From Ruegeria lacuscaerulensis (lineage in GTDB: Bacteria > Pseudomonadota > Alphaproteobacteria > Rhodobacterales > Rhodobacteraceae), in the NCBI RefSeq assembly GCF_013034685.1, contig NZ_WQGO01000006.1, positions 62,001-126,000 on the forward strand: a stretch of 64,000 nucleotides of DNA. The letters run 5' to 3'. Under the pieces are notes generated by a model that was not told the DNA's origin, searched no databases, and saw only the letters and a list, made by a program, of their open reading frames with translations. Position numbers and translations under genes: made by a program. Shown here piece after piece: positions 1 to 8,916 of the stretch; the stretch's first letter is position 1; each line of letters starts with the position of its first letter.

Positions 1-352
1 AAGATTTAATCGGACCGTCTTCCAACACCAGCAGGCAGTTCAGCGGGGTCGCAACCAGCGTGCCCACGCGTTTCAGCGGCAGGCCTTCGTGGATTTGCAG
101 GTGCAGCTGCGGCTGGTAGGACACGGCCAGTTCAGCTTGACCTGCTGCCACCAGACGCGGGGGGGCCGAGGGGTCAGCGGGCGGGACGATTTCAACCTCA
201 AGCCCCTGCTCGGCGAAATAGCCATTTTCCTGCGCCACGATGATCGGGCCGTGATCGGGGTTGATGAACCAGTCCAGCAGGACGGTCATTTTGTCCTCGG
301 CCCAGGCTGGCGCAGCGGCCAGCAGGGCGATGGCAGTAATCAGTTTTTTCAT
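1..352 (-). CDS. thiY: Thiamine-pyrimidine ABC transporter substrate-binding protein (ThiY/NMT1 family), 3' part missing
   Basis: The last visible gene of the leftward thiamine operon; about 117 codons are present and the rest lies beyond the left edge. Translation from the ATG at 352 gives a clear Sec signal peptide (MKKLITAIALLAAAPAWA), then TVLLDWFINPDHGPI and an ENGYFAEQGLEVE segment, which are hallmarks of the NMT1/THI5-like binding proteins that capture formylaminopyrimidine or hydroxymethylpyrimidine in the periplasm. It starts 17 bp after thiF, so it should be co-transcribed and share the riboswitch. The exact ligand cannot be told from this fragment; the ThiXZ permease and ATPase would be expected to the left. 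Confidence 0.85.
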   Translation of the reverse strand, partial: MKKLITAIALLAAAPAWAEDKMTVLLDWFINPDHGPIIVAQENGYFAEQGLEVEIVPPADPSAPPRLVAAGQAELAVSYQPQLHLQIHEGLPLKRVGTLVATPLNCLLVLEDGPIKS

Positions 353-369
353 ATCTCGCGTTTCCTTTT

Positions 370-1335
370 TTACGAGGTCGAGGCCGCGACGAGGACAATC
401 TCCCCCGGCCAATTCGGTTGAATCTGTTCGGCAGCGCGCCATGCCCGCAGACCGGTCGCACAGCACAGGGCCAGTCTTTTGCCTTTATTAGTGTCTATTT
501 TATGCAGACCGTCAGGCGAAACACGCTGCGCATTCGGGTGCGCTGGGGTCAAGGCTTCGGCCTCATCGCGCAGCTCTATAATCTGGTCGTCCGCGCTGAG
601 TTGACTTGCCGAGATAAACCGAAAACAGCTATTGGGTTCGGGCGCGGTGTCGAACCGGAAGGTGCTGGTGCGCAGGGTGCCGGCGTCGTATTGAACCATC
701 TGCCCCAAAGGCGAGGGCGCAATCCCAAGGATCAGGTTCAGCGCCATCTGCGCCTGCATCGCGCCAATTGTTCCAACGACCGGACCCAGTACACCCGCTG
801 TGGCGCAGCTCGCTCCGCTATCGGGCGCGTCAGGGAACACCGCGCGCAGCGAGGGCGCCCCTCCGCAGAACCCACCAACATAGCCCGACAGCCCCAGCAC
901 CGAGGCGCTGATCAACGGTTTCCCCTGCGCTAAACAAGTATCGGACAGAATATAGCTGGCCGCATAGCTGTCAGCACAATCCAGGATCACATCCGCCTGC
1001 GCGGCCATATTGGGCGCATTTGCACTTGTTAAAGCATGTTCTAGCGCCTCAACTTCGATCTCATCGTTTAAGGCCCGACACCTCTCGGCGGCCACTTTGG
1101 CCTTGAGTCGTCCACAATCCGCCTGCGCGAACAGAGTCTGGCGATGCAGGTTGGACAGATCAACTGTATCCCTATCCATCACCGTGATCCGCCCTACCCC
1201 AGCCCCAGCCAACAATGGCAAGACCGGCGCAGCCAGCCCTCCGGCCCCCACAACCAGCACATGCGCCGAGGACAGACGCGCCTGCCCTTCTGCGCCTACC
1301 TCGGTCAGGATGGTTTGGCGGGCATAACGGCTCAT
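370..1335 (-). CDS. thiF: ThiF-like adenylyltransferase fused to a C-terminal rhodanese-like domain
   Basis: E1-like enzyme that adenylates the ThiS C-terminus for sulfur loading in thiazole synthesis. The start at 1335 ([10 protein letters not shown]) overlaps the thiE stop as ATGA; a longer in-frame start exists but would run deeper into thiE. The nucleotide-binding motif VLVVGAGGL lies near residues 26-34, and the conserved CATAGVLGPVVG segment is present. The two CxxC pairs that bind zinc in E. coli ThiF and MoeB are absent: the usual YRCLFP segment reads SLRAVFP. The last 70 residues look like a shortened rhodanese domain, with a CATGLR loop at about 292-297 resembling the CxxGxR active-site loop. 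It would be 321 aa. A MoeB-like role is the main alternative, but operon context favours ThiF. Confidence 0.85.
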   Translation of the reverse strand: MSRYARQTILTEVGAEGQARLSSAHVLVVGAGGLAAPVLPLLAGAGVGRITVMDRDTVDLSNLHRQTLFAQADCGRLKAKVAAERCRALNDEIEVEALEHALTSANAPNMAAQADVILDCADSYAASYILSDTCLAQGKPLISASVLGLSGYVGGFCGGAPSLRAVFPDAPDSGASCATAGVLGPVVGTIGAMQAQMALNLILGIAPSPLGQMVQYDAGTLRTSTFRFDTAPEPNSCFRFISASQLSADDQIIELRDEAEALTPAHPNAQRVSPDGLHKIDTNKGKRLALCCATGLRAWRAAEQIQPNWPGEIVLVAASTS

Positions 1336-1928
1336 CGGGTGGCCTCGATCCATTCGCGCACGCGCGCTTCGGGGTCAGTGTTCAGGGTGATATCTGTGAC
1401 GACCGAGACGATATCAGCCCCCGCCTGCAGAACACCCGACGCGCGCTCGACGCTCATCCCGCCGATCCCGACCAGAGGGATATCGCCCACCCGCGCCTTC
1501 CATTCGGTGACGCGCGGCAGACCCTGCTGATGCCATTTCATCTTTTTCAGGATGGTCGGATAGACCGGCCCAAGCGCTACATAATCCGGGTCCATCGCCA
1601 GAACGCGTTCCAACTCGTCGTCATCATGGGTCGACACGCCCAGCTTCAGCCCAGCCTTGCGGATAGCTTTCAGATCGGCATCGTCCAGATCCTCCTGCCC
1701 CAGGTGAATCCAATTACATCCGGCCTCAATCGCGGCCTGCCAATAGTCGTTCACCACCAGAACCGCGCCATGCTGGCGGCACAGATCGCGTGACTGGGCA
1801 ATCTGTTCACGCACCACCGCATCGGGCTGATCCTTGACGCGCAGCTGCACCAGTTTCACGCCCAGCGGCAACATCCGCCGCAGCCAGTCCGAGTGATCAA
1901 AGATCGGGTAAAAGCGGTCGAGGCTCAT
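1332..1928 (-). CDS. thiE: Thiamine-phosphate synthase
   Basis: Joins hydroxymethylpyrimidine diphosphate and thiazole phosphate to make thiamine phosphate. The 198-aa protein has the TIM-barrel family signatures: [10 protein letters not shown] near the N-terminus, [20 protein letters not shown] in the middle with the conserved [12 protein letters not shown] (the family usually has GxSxH), [10 protein letters not shown], and the phosphate-binding VGIGGM followed by [11 protein letters not shown]. It is slightly shorter than E. coli ThiE. It overlaps thiF by 4 bp downstream and thiG by 4 bp upstream (ATGA both times), which suggests translational coupling within the riboswitch-controlled operon. 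Confidence 0.95.
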   Translation of the reverse strand: MSLDRFYPIFDHSDWLRRMLPLGVKLVQLRVKDQPDAVVREQIAQSRDLCRQHGAVLVVNDYWQAAIEAGCNWIHLGQEDLDDADLKAIRKAGLKLGVSTHDDDELERVLAMDPDYVALGPVYPTILKKMKWHQQGLPRVTEWKARVGDIPLVGIGGMSVERASGVLQAGADIVSVVTDITLNTDPEARVREWIEATR

Positions 1929-2689
1929 GACAGAAACGCCTTTCCGATCACGGGGGTCGAGGCCTCGGCCATATCGCGCGCCTCGATCGGGTCGGCTTGA
2001 TGGGCCAGTTGCCCGGCCTCAATCGCCTGCATCATGGCCCGCGCCATCGCCGGCGGATCACCCGCGCGCGCCACGGCGGTGTTCAGCAGTACCGCGTCAT
2101 AGCCCAGCTCCATCGCGCGCGAGGCGTGGCTGGGCAGGCCAATGCCCGCATCAATCACCAACGGCACATCCGGGAATTCTGCCCGCATCGCCCGCAACGC
2201 GTATTCGTTGTTCAGCCCGCGCCCCGACCCAATCGGCGCGCCCCAGGGCATCAGCACCTCACACCCTGCAGCCAGCAGACGTTCACCCACGATCAGATCG
2301 TCGGTGGTGTAGGGGAAGACCTGAAACCCTTCCTCGGTCAGGATGCGGGCAGCCTCGACCAGTTGGAACACATCCGGCTGCAGACTATCCGTGTGCCCGA
2401 TCAGTTCCAGCTTGATCCATTTGGTGTCGAACACCTCACGCGCCATCTGCGCAGTAGTCACAGCCTCTTTGACCGTATGGCACCCGGCAGTGTTTGGCAG
2501 GATCAGCACGCCGAGGTCCTGGATCATCTGCCAAAAGGTCTGACCCGCCCCGGATTCGCGCCGCAGCGACACGGTGGCCACCCCGGCCCCGCTTTCCCGA
2601 AACGCCTGCTCCAGAATGGCCGGGCTTGGATATTGTGCTGTGCCCAGCATCAAGGGGTTGGGCAATTCGGTACTGTAGAACGTCTTCAT
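1925..2689 (-). CDS. thiG: Thiazole synthase
   Basis: Builds the thiazole phosphate ring from deoxyxylulose phosphate, dehydroglycine and the thiocarboxylate of ThiS. The start at 2689 ([20 protein letters not shown]) is placed 2 bp after the thiS stop; a longer reading upstream would run through thiS. It would be 254 aa, close to the family norm. Visible signatures are WIKLELIGH, where the lysine forms the Schiff base, [33 protein letters not shown], and [28 protein letters not shown] near the C-terminus. The enzyme depends on ThiS, ThiF and ThiO, all encoded next to it. Confidence 0.96.
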   Translation of the reverse strand: MKTFYSTELPNPLMLGTAQYPSPAILEQAFRESGAGVATVSLRRESGAGQTFWQMIQDLGVLILPNTAGCHTVKEAVTTAQMAREVFDTKWIKLELIGHTDSLQPDVFQLVEAARILTEEGFQVFPYTTDDLIVGERLLAAGCEVLMPWGAPIGSGRGLNNEYALRAMRAEFPDVPLVIDAGIGLPSHASRAMELGYDAVLLNTAVARAGDPPAMARAMMQAIEAGQLAHQADPIEARDMAEASTPVIGKAFLS

Positions 2690-2691
2690 CC

Positions 2692-2886
2692 TCAGCCCCC
2701 CTGCATCGGTGCGACGACCTCGACCCGGTCGCCATCCACCAATTTGTGCGAGATGCGCAGGCTTGATGGTACGAATTCCTCGTTCACCGCCGTTGCGACC
2801 CGGCCCGAGAATCCGCATTCAACCAACATTTCAGCCAGCGTCAGAGCCGTTATTTCTCGGGTCTCGCCATTAAGCACGATCTTCAT
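2692..2886 (-). CDS. thiS: Sulfur carrier protein ThiS
   Basis: Small ubiquitin-fold sulfur carrier of 64 aa. It begins [12 protein letters not shown] and ends [10 protein letters not shown]; the terminal Gly-Gly is the site that ThiF adenylates and that is turned into a thiocarboxylate. The start at 2886 overlaps the 3' end of thiO by 17 bp, and thiG begins 2 bp downstream, so the three genes are tightly packed. A longer in-frame reading exists upstream, but it lies inside thiO and has no family support. Confidence 0.94.
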   Translation of the reverse strand: MKIVLNGETREITALTLAEMLVECGFSGRVATAVNEEFVPSSLRISHKLVDGDRVEVVAPMQGG

Positions 2887-3856
2887 CGACCATCTCCGAA
2901 TGTTTGTTCTCAAGTGCCAGATCGGCCACACCCCGCGCCAAAGCCGGGGCCAGCAGATAGCCGTGGCGATACAGGCCGTTGGCGTAGATCGTGTGGCCCA
3001 AGCGCCGGATACGCGGCAGGTTGTCCGGGAAAGCAGGACGTAGATCGACACCAATCTCCAGAACCTCGGCCTCACCGAAGGCCGGGTTCAGTGCATAGGC
3101 TGCACTGAGCAACTCCAGCATGGAGCGCGCGGTGATCCGGCTGCTATCCTCGGATTCGATCATCGTTGCGCCCAACATGTAAACGCCATCACCACGCGGT
3201 ACGATGTAGAGCGGCATCCGCGGATGCAACAGCCGCACTGGACGGGTCAGGTGGATATCCGGGCAGCGGATCACCAGCATCTCACCCTTCACGCCCCGCA
3301 GATCATGCAAAACCTCGCGCGCATGTAACCCCCGGCAGTCAATCGCATTTTCCAGACGGGGCGGGGCGAGTTTCCGGTGAAATTCCACTCCCTGACCCTG
3401 CAACTGCCGATAGAGGTCCAGCAACGCTTGTCGAGGGTCCAGATGCGCCTCATCCGCGAAGAACAAACCTTTGGAAAAGCCATGCAGATCAGGCTCTAAT
3501 TCATGGATTTGGGTCTGATCAACATCTGCGAATGCCTGGGTCCTGCGCGCAAATCGCCGCAAATCCGGCAAATCGCGCGGATTGGCCACGACCAGAGTCC
3601 CGCGCCGCTGCACTTGTGTACGCGCAGTCCACCAGTCCAACGCGGTCTTTCCCAGTCGCAACACCGGCTCTTCGGCATTTTCATATTCGCACCATGGGGC
3701 CAGCATCCCGCCAGCCCACCACGAACACCCATGCGCACCGGGCGGGCCGCCGGGATCATAGACCTGCACCTTGGCGCCGCGCGACACCATCTCGCTGGCC
3801 ACGGCCAATCCGGCAACACCGGCACCTATGACCGACCAGATCGTCACGCAGGCCAA
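2870..3856 (-). CDS. thiO: Glycine oxidase (FAD-dependent), thiamine thiazole branch
   Basis: FAD-dependent amine oxidase of the DAO family that makes dehydroglycine for thiazole formation under oxygen. The N-terminus carries the dinucleotide-binding motif VIGAGVAGLAVASEM at about residues 9-23, followed by a GCSWWAGGMLAPWCE segment typical of ThiO. Near the C-terminus are LPRIRRLG and YRHGYLLAPALA, which close the FAD site in this family. It is 328 aa. It overlaps thiD upstream by 13 bp and thiS downstream by 17 bp. Use of ThiO rather than the radical-SAM enzyme ThiH implies an aerobic route to the thiazole. The longer product than thiS or thiG may start at an internal codon, but the Rossmann motif needs this N-terminus. 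Confidence 0.93.
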   Translation of the reverse strand: MACVTIWSVIGAGVAGLAVASEMVSRGAKVQVYDPGGPPGAHGCSWWAGGMLAPWCEYENAEEPVLRLGKTALDWWTARTQVQRRGTLVVANPRDLPDLRRFARRTQAFADVDQTQIHELEPDLHGFSKGLFFADEAHLDPRQALLDLYRQLQGQGVEFHRKLAPPRLENAIDCRGLHAREVLHDLRGVKGEMLVIRCPDIHLTRPVRLLHPRMPLYIVPRGDGVYMLGATMIESEDSSRITARSMLELLSAAYALNPAFGEAEVLEIGVDLRPAFPDNLPRIRRLGHTIYANGLYRHGYLLAPALARGVADLALENKHSEMVDEDRA

Positions 3857-4647
3857 ACCTCATGAAAATGATGAACCGGGCCGTGACCCTGCCCAATATC
3901 CAATGCATCCGCCTTGGCAATCGCACCTTGCAAATAGCCATGAGCCTGCGCGACTGCGTCCGGGATCGTCAGACCCTTGGCCAATCCGGCCGCAATTGAC
4001 GAGGACAAGGTGCACCCGGTACCGTGCGTGTTTCTGGTTTGGCGGCGCGGTGCGGTGAACTCGGCGATCAGCCCTGCCGGACCGACCAGAAGATCATGGC
4101 AGATCTCGCCTTGCCCATGCCCCCCTTTCATCAGAACAGTTTGCGCCCCATACCCACATAGGGCGCGACCTTGTTCAACCATCTCATTGGGGCTTTGTGC
4201 ATCAGAAGACACCAGCAAACATGCAGCCTCGGGCAAATTCGGAGTCAAGACCGAGGCGCGAGGCACCAACACATCCCGAAGAGTTTGGACAGCATCCTCG
4301 GCAAGCAAAGCGTCGCCGGATTTGGCGATCATCACAGGGTCTAACACAATAGGGCCGTCGAATTCAGCGATGCTGTCGGCCACAGTGTGGATAATGTCAG
4401 GCGTTGCGAGCATTCCGATCTTGATGGCACCCACGTCTAAATCCGTCAGAACCGCTTCGATCTGCGACGCAATCACATCCAGCGGGATGCCGTGAACCGC
4501 CGTAACCGCCGTGGTATTTTGCGCCGTCACTGCCGTTATCACACTGGCGCCGTATACGCCAAGCGCCGACATAGCCTTGAGGTCGGCTTGAATTCCAGCC
4601 CCACCGCCGCTGTCCGAACCGGCAATCGTCAATGCAATAGCGGCCAT
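3844..4647 (-). CDS. thiD: Hydroxymethylpyrimidine / phosphomethylpyrimidine kinase
   Basis: Phosphorylates hydroxymethylpyrimidine twice to give the diphosphate used by ThiE. The 267-aa ribokinase-fold protein opens with ALTIAGSDSGGGAGIQADLK, followed by TAVTAQNT, the substrate loop of the family. DPVMIAKSG and the phosphate-anion-hole motif NTHGTGCTLSSSIAAGLA near residue 208 complete the signature. It is the first gene of the operon and directly follows the TPP riboswitch, so both salvage (ThiD with the downstream ThiY transporter) and thiazole synthesis respond to thiamine diphosphate. No thiC is seen in the window. Confidence 0.96.
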   Translation of the reverse strand: MAAIALTIAGSDSGGGAGIQADLKAMSALGVYGASVITAVTAQNTTAVTAVHGIPLDVIASQIEAVLTDLDVGAIKIGMLATPDIIHTVADSIAEFDGPIVLDPVMIAKSGDALLAEDAVQTLRDVLVPRASVLTPNLPEAACLLVSSDAQSPNEMVEQGRALCGYGAQTVLMKGGHGQGEICHDLLVGPAGLIAEFTAPRRQTRNTHGTGCTLSSSIAAGLAKGLTIPDAVAQAHGYLQGAIAKADALDIGQGHGPVHHFHEVWPA

Positions 4648-4703
4648 TTCGTTGCTCCAAATTCTGGGGCAAACGCGGCGTAGAAACCGTCCGTAGTTTG
4701 ACG

Positions 4704-4793
4704 ACCGTTCCCTCCGCCGGAATTGCCCGGATCAGGTTCGATGGGTTGATGCGAAAGCACCTCTCAGCCCCTTGTTCAGGGCACCCCAACGGT
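4704..4793 (-). promoter_or_regulatory. TPP (THI-box) riboswitch
   Basis: Read on the minus strand, the leader of thiD contains the THI-box core in the right order: GGGGTGCCCTG, then GGGCTGAGAGGTG (conserved CTGAGA), then CCCATCGAACCTGATC, then GGGCAATTCCGGCGGAGGGAA. An ACCGTT/AACGGT pairing (4788-4793 with 4704-4709) closes the P1 stem. It ends 56 bp before the thiD start, so regulation of translation initiation by hiding the ribosome site is plausible; I see no strong terminator in that gap. Confidence 0.96.
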
Positions 4794-4840
4794 TGGCGCG
4801 GAACATCTCAGGCGCGCAAGAAATAATCAAGAGGATTCTG

Positions 4841-4957
4841 CGAGGCTCTGCCTCGCGCTCCGGGATATTTATGGCCAGATGAAGAGCGGATCCCACTTCA
4901 TCTGGCTAAAAGTATCCCGGGGGAGTCGCCCGAAACGGGCGGCTGGGGCAGAGCCCC
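4841..4957. repeat. Array of four intergenic palindromes between dnaJ and the thi operon
   Basis: Four inverted repeats lie in a row: 4841-4855 (CGAGGC-tct-GCCTCG, perfect), 4860-4920 (25-bp arms with a few mismatches around an 11-base loop), 4927-4941 (CGCCCG-aaa-CGGGCG, perfect) and 4945-4957 (GGGGC-aga-GCCCC, perfect). Both flanking genes run leftward, so the array is the 3' region of dnaJ and lies upstream of the thi leader. A role as terminator or RNA-stabilising element is likely. The style resembles a dispersed intergenic element I recall from Rhodobacteraceae genomes, but copy number cannot be judged here. The rest of the 322-bp gap between thiD and dnaJ holds only the riboswitch. Confidence 0.8.
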
Positions 4958-4969
4958 CTTTTCGACTTT

Positions 4970-6118
4970 TCAGCCCTTCATTCCATCCCAGAAAGACTTG
5001 ACGGATGAGAAAAAGCTTTTGGATTCTGGGTGGTTATCTTCTCCTAAGTCGTCGAACTCTTTCAACAGTTCTTTCTGACGGCTTGTCAGGTTCACTGGCG
5101 TTTCCACTGCAAGTTCAATAAACATGTCGCCTACACCGCCGCCGCGCAAAGCGGGCATACCCTTACCGCGCAAGCGCATCTGACGACCTGACTGGCTGCC
5201 CGCCGGGATTTGCACGCGACCGCGGCCACCGTCGATGGTGGGAACTTCGATCGAACCGCCCAACGCTGCTTTGGCCATGCTGACTGGCACGCGGCAATAG
5301 AGGTTTACGCTGTCTCGTTCGAACAGTTTATGGTCCGACACTTCGACGAAGATGTACAGATCACCCGGAGGGCCGCCGCGCATTCCAGCCTCACCCTCGC
5401 CCGCTAGGCGAATGCGCGTACCGGTTTCGACACCGGCCGGAATATTGACCGACAGAGCGCGTTCTTTTTCCACGCGACCCGCACCGCCACAGGATTTACA
5501 GGGGTTCTTGATGATCTGACCCAGCCCCGAACAGGTCGGACAGGTGCGTTCCACCGTGAAAAAGCCCTGCTGCGCACGGACCTTACCCATGCCCGAACAA
5601 GTGGGGCAGGTCGTGGGTTCTACACCACCTTCCGCACCCGAGCCATCACAGGCCGAGCAGGCCACAGCGGCAGGCACATTGATGGTTTTTTGCAGACCCG
5701 AGAACGCCTCTTCCAGCGTCACGCGCAAGTTATAGCGCAGGTCCGAGCCACGCGCGGCGCGACGTCCACCGCCTCCGCCACGTTGGCCGCCCATGAAATC
5801 GCCGAACAGATCGTCGAACACGTCCGAGAAGGCGCTGGAAAAATCGCCCTGACCGAAGCCACCACCAGGACGGCCGCCACCGCCCATGCCATTTTCAAAC
5901 GCGGCGTGGCCAAAGCGATCATAGGCCGCTTTTTTCTCGGCATCGCGCAGCACGTCATAAGCCTCATTTGCTTCTTTGAACTGCGCTTCGGCATCCGGGT
6001 TGTCTTTGTTGCGGTCCGGATGCAATTCCTTGGCTTTCTTGCGAAAACCCTTTTTGATCTCATCCGCCGATGCGCCCTTGGCTACGCCGAGCACATCGTA
6101 ATAGTCGCGTTTTGACAT
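4970..6118 (-). CDS. dnaJ: Chaperone DnaJ (Hsp40)
   Basis: Co-chaperone that delivers unfolded clients to DnaK and stimulates its ATPase. The start at 6118 ([15 protein letters not shown]) is the usual one; a start 7 codons earlier has no family support. Domains in order: J domain (about 4-70, with the HPD tripeptide in ELHPDRNKD), a Gly/Phe-rich linker, the four CxxCxGxG zinc repeats ([32 protein letters not shown]), then the C-terminal client-binding domains. It would be 382 aa, standard for type I DnaJ. It lies 74 bp downstream of dnaK in the same direction, with a strong hairpin in between. Confidence 0.97.
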   Translation of the reverse strand: MSKRDYYDVLGVAKGASADEIKKGFRKKAKELHPDRNKDNPDAEAQFKEANEAYDVLRDAEKKAAYDRFGHAAFENGMGGGGRPGGGFGQGDFSSAFSDVFDDLFGDFMGGQRGGGGGRRAARGSDLRYNLRVTLEEAFSGLQKTINVPAAVACSACDGSGAEGGVEPTTCPTCSGMGKVRAQQGFFTVERTCPTCSGLGQIIKNPCKSCGGAGRVEKERALSVNIPAGVETGTRIRLAGEGEAGMRGGPPGDLYIFVEVSDHKLFERDSVNLYCRVPVSMAKAALGGSIEVPTIDGGRGRVQIPAGSQSGRQMRLRGKGMPALRGGGVGDMFIELAVETPVNLTSRQKELLKEFDDLGEDNHPESKSFFSSVKSFWDGMKG

Positions 6119-6147
6119 CAGTATGTCCTTCTGCCTCAACGTAAATA

Positions 6148-6172
6148 GGCCGGCCCGGAAAACGGACCGGCC
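6148..6172 (-). terminator. Intercistronic hairpin between dnaK and dnaJ
   Basis: A 10-bp GC-rich stem (GGCCGGTCCG paired with CGGGCCGGCC on the minus strand, one G-U) closes over a short T-rich loop. No U-tract follows, so it is more likely a partial attenuator or an mRNA-stability element that sets the dnaK:dnaJ ratio than a full terminator. Confidence 0.6.
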
Positions 6173-6192
6173 CGCATTGGCCCGGTGAGCCG

Positions 6193-8100
6193 TTAGTTAC
6201 GTTTGTCGTCGTCCAGATCTTCGAACTCGGCGTCGACAATGTCATCATCGCCCGGCGCTGCATCGGCTGCGGCCGGTTCTTCTTCGCCTTCCTCGGACTG
6301 CGCCTTGTAGATGGCTTCGCCCAACTTCATCGCGGCTTCGGTGACGTTCTGAATGCCCGACTTGATCTTGTCGGCGTTTTCAGTTTCCAGCTCGTCCTTC
6401 AGCGCGGCAATCGCCAGTTCGATCGCTTCGATAGTGGTCGGGTCGACCTTGTCGGAATGCTCTTCCATCGACTTTTCGGTCGAGTGGATGAGGCTTTCCG
6501 CTTGGTTCTTGGCGTCGACCAGCTCGCGGCGTTCCTTGTCGGCCTCGGCGTTTTCCTCGGCGTCCTTGACCATCTTTTCGATATCCGCGTCGGACAGACC
6601 GCCCGAGGCTTGGATGGTGATCTTCTGCTCTTTGCCGGTGCCTTTGTCCTTGGCCGAAACCGAGACAATGCCGTTGGCATCGATGTCAAAAGTCACCTCG
6701 ATCTGAGGCATACCGCGCGGCGCGGGCGGGATATCTTCGAGGTTGAACTGACCCAGGATCTTGTTGTCCGCAGCCATTTCGCGTTCCCCCTGGAACACGC
6801 GGATAGTTACGGCGTTCTGGTTGTCCTCGGCGGTCGAGAAGACCTGAGACTTTTTGGTCGGAATGGTCGTGTTGCGATCGATCAGACGGGTGAACACGCC
6901 ACCCAGCGTTTCAATACCCAGCGACAGCGGTGTCACGTCCAGCAGAACCACGTCTTTGACGTCACCCTGCAGAACACCGGCTTGGATAGCGGCGCCCATA
7001 GCAACCACTTCGTCCGGGTTCACGCCTTTGTGCGGCTCTTTACCGAAGAATTTGGTGACCTCTTCGATCACTTTCGGCATCCGGGTCATACCACCGACCA
7101 GAACAACCTCATCTACGTCGCCTGCCGACAGACCTGCGTCTTTCAGAGCGGCTGCACAGGGCTTCATCGACTTCTTGATCAGATCGCCAACCAGCGATTC
7201 CAGCTTGGCACGGGTCAGCTTCATGACCATGTGCAGCGGCTGACCGTTGGCACCCATCGAGATGAAAGGCTGGTTGATTTCGGTCTGCGAGGTCGAGGAC
7301 AGCTCGATCTTGGCTTTTTCGGCGGCTTCTTTCAGACGCTGCAGAGCCATCTTGTCCTGAGACAGATCGACACCGTGTTCCTTTTTGAACTCATCCGCCA
7401 AGTAGTTGACGATGCGCATGTCAAAGTCTTCACCACCCAGGAAGGTGTCACCGTTGGTCGATTTAACCTCGAACAGGCCGTCGTCGATTTCCAGAATGGT
7501 CACGTCGAAGGTACCACCACCAAGGTCATAAACCGCGATGGTTTGCGTTTCTTCCTTGTCCAGACCATAGGCCAGAGCAGCCGCTGTCGGTTCGTTGATG
7601 ATCCGCAGCACTTCCAGACCGGCGATTTTGCCGGCGTCTTTGGTGGCCTGACGCTGAGCATCGTTGAAGTATGCCGGAACAGTGATAACCGCTTGCGTGA
7701 CTTCCTCACCCAGATAGCTTTCTGCGGTTTCCTTCATCTTGCCCAGAGTGAAGGCCGAGATCTGGCTTGGGGAGTACTTTTCGCCGCGAGCTTCAACCCA
7801 CGCGTCGCCGTTGCCACCGTTCACGATAGCATACGGCACCATTTTCTTATCTTTTTCGACTTCGGCATCATCCACACGACGACCGATCAGGCGCTTGACG
7901 CCAAAGATCGTGTTGTCGGGGTTGGTGACCGCCTGACGTTTTGCAGGCTGACCGACCAGTCGCTCATCTTCGGTGAAGGCGACGATCGAGGGCGTGGTCC
8001 GCGCCCCTTCGGCGTTTTCGATGACCTTCGGCTGCGAGCCGTCCATGATAGCCACGCACGAGTTGGTGGTTCCGAGGTCAATCCCGATTACTTTACTCAT
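6193..8100 (-). CDS. dnaK: Chaperone DnaK (Hsp70)
   Basis: ATP-dependent Hsp70 chaperone of the cytoplasm, 635 aa. It starts [19 protein letters not shown]; the GIDLGTTNS phosphate-1 loop lies near residues 5-13, and [15 protein letters not shown] marks phosphate-2. The nucleotide domain ends near residue 380, with the [14 protein letters not shown] linker after it, then the beta-sandwich substrate domain and a lid ending in an acidic [15 protein letters not shown] tail. The long plus-strand open frame across it is antisense shadow. It is first in a dnaK-dnaJ operon driven by a heat-shock promoter; grpE is encoded 33 kb away with hrcA. Confidence 0.98.
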   Translation of the reverse strand: MSKVIGIDLGTTNSCVAIMDGSQPKVIENAEGARTTPSIVAFTEDERLVGQPAKRQAVTNPDNTIFGVKRLIGRRVDDAEVEKDKKMVPYAIVNGGNGDAWVEARGEKYSPSQISAFTLGKMKETAESYLGEEVTQAVITVPAYFNDAQRQATKDAGKIAGLEVLRIINEPTAAALAYGLDKEETQTIAVYDLGGGTFDVTILEIDDGLFEVKSTNGDTFLGGEDFDMRIVNYLADEFKKEHGVDLSQDKMALQRLKEAAEKAKIELSSTSQTEINQPFISMGANGQPLHMVMKLTRAKLESLVGDLIKKSMKPCAAALKDAGLSAGDVDEVVLVGGMTRMPKVIEEVTKFFGKEPHKGVNPDEVVAMGAAIQAGVLQGDVKDVVLLDVTPLSLGIETLGGVFTRLIDRNTTIPTKKSQVFSTAEDNQNAVTIRVFQGEREMAADNKILGQFNLEDIPPAPRGMPQIEVTFDIDANGIVSVSAKDKGTGKEQKITIQASGGLSDADIEKMVKDAEENAEADKERRELVDAKNQAESLIHSTEKSMEEHSDKVDPTTIEAIELAIAALKDELETENADKIKSGIQNVTEAAMKLGEAIYKAQSEEGEEEPAAADAAPGDDDIVDAEFEDLDDDKRN

Positions 8101-8210
8101 ATGTTCGATCCCTTTCTCTTCAAGGCGATGTCCCGAGGCCGGGACCCGTTATGGCATCCCTGCCTCGATCTCAATTGCGCAATGGCCCTACACCATCACG
8201 CGTCCCGGCG

Positions 8211-8240
8211 TATATAAGGGCGAGACCAAAAGCCTGCAAG
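8211..8240 (-). promoter_or_regulatory. RpoH (sigma-32) heat-shock promoter of dnaK
   Basis: On the minus strand CTTG (8237-8240) is followed after exactly 17 bases by CCTTATATA (8211-8219). This matches the alphaproteobacterial sigma-32 pattern CTTG-N17-18-CYTATNT. It sits about 110 bp upstream of the dnaK start, which leaves a long leader that could contribute RNA-level control. No CIRCE (HrcA operator) repeat is visible here. Confidence 0.8.
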
Positions 8241-8313
8241 CGGTGTAAATCGCAGGTTTTCGGGAATCTGGGGCCTTTTTTGCAACGTTTCGGCAAGGAT
8301 TGAGGAATCTTCG

Positions 8314-8916
8314 ATGACGCGGCTGCTTTTGCGCGATTTCGATATCAGAAAAGCCTATCTGGATGTGGCGGCGCAGACCGCGCTGATAGACCTGTTGCGC
8401 CCGATTCTGAAATCCGCACCCCTGTTCCGCCCGACGACGCCATCGGGCAAAGAGATGTCGGTCCGAATGACCTCGGCCGGGGCGCTGGGATGGGTGTCGG
8501 ACCGGGCGGGGTACCGGTATCAGGATCACCATCCCAAGGGGGTGGCATGGCCCGTGATCCCCGATCCGATCCTTGAAATCTGGTACGCCCTCGCCAGCGT
8601 CGAGCGCGACCCAGATTGCTGCCTGATCAACTATTATGGCGAGGGCACCCGCATGGGACTGCATCAGGACAAGGATGAAGCTGACTTTTCCTGGCCAGTC
8701 CTGTCAATCTCGCTGGGCGATGATGCTTTGTTTCGCATCGGCAACACCACCCGTGGCGGCAAGACCGAGTCGATCTGGCTGAACTCGGGCGATGTGGTGA
8801 TCATGGGCGGCCCCGCGCGCCTGACCTACCACGGGGTGGACCGTATCCGGTTCGGATCATCCAAACTGTTGCCCAAGGGTGGTCGGATCAATCTGACGTT
8901 GCGCGTGGCGACCTAG
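8314..8916 (+). CDS. alkB: AlkB-type 2-oxoglutarate/Fe(II) dioxygenase
   Basis: Repairs N-alkylated bases such as 1-methyladenine and 3-methylcytosine by oxidative demethylation. The 200-aa protein has the full metal and cosubstrate set: His117 and Asp119 in LHQDKDE, His173 in TYHGVDR, and Arg191 and Arg197 in RINLTLR for 2-oxoglutarate. NYYGEGTRMG just before the HxD motif is typical of AlkB. It is divergent from dnaK and not in an SOS/Ada operon here. Its stop codon shares the CTAG with the stop of the convergent kpsM-like gene. Some roseobacter homologues act on RNA or protein; substrate is inferred from the family. Confidence 0.93.
   Translation: MTRLLLRDFDIRKAYLDVAAQTALIDLLRPILKSAPLFRPTTPSGKEMSVRMTSAGALGWVSDRAGYRYQDHHPKGVAWPVIPDPILEIWYALASVERDPDCCLINYYGEGTRMGLHQDKDEADFSWPVLSISLGDDALFRIGNTTRGGKTESIWLNSGDVVIMGGPARLTYHGVDRIRFGSSKLLPKGGRINLTLRVAT

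Noticed and set aside
1997..3043. 348-codon open frame opposite thiG/thiS
   Set aside because: Antisense shadow spanning several real, overlapping thi genes; no recognisable protein features.
6457..8217. 586-codon open frame on the plus strand opposite dnaK
   Set aside because: It is the antisense image of dnaK; no family motif, ribosome site or plausible composition supports it.
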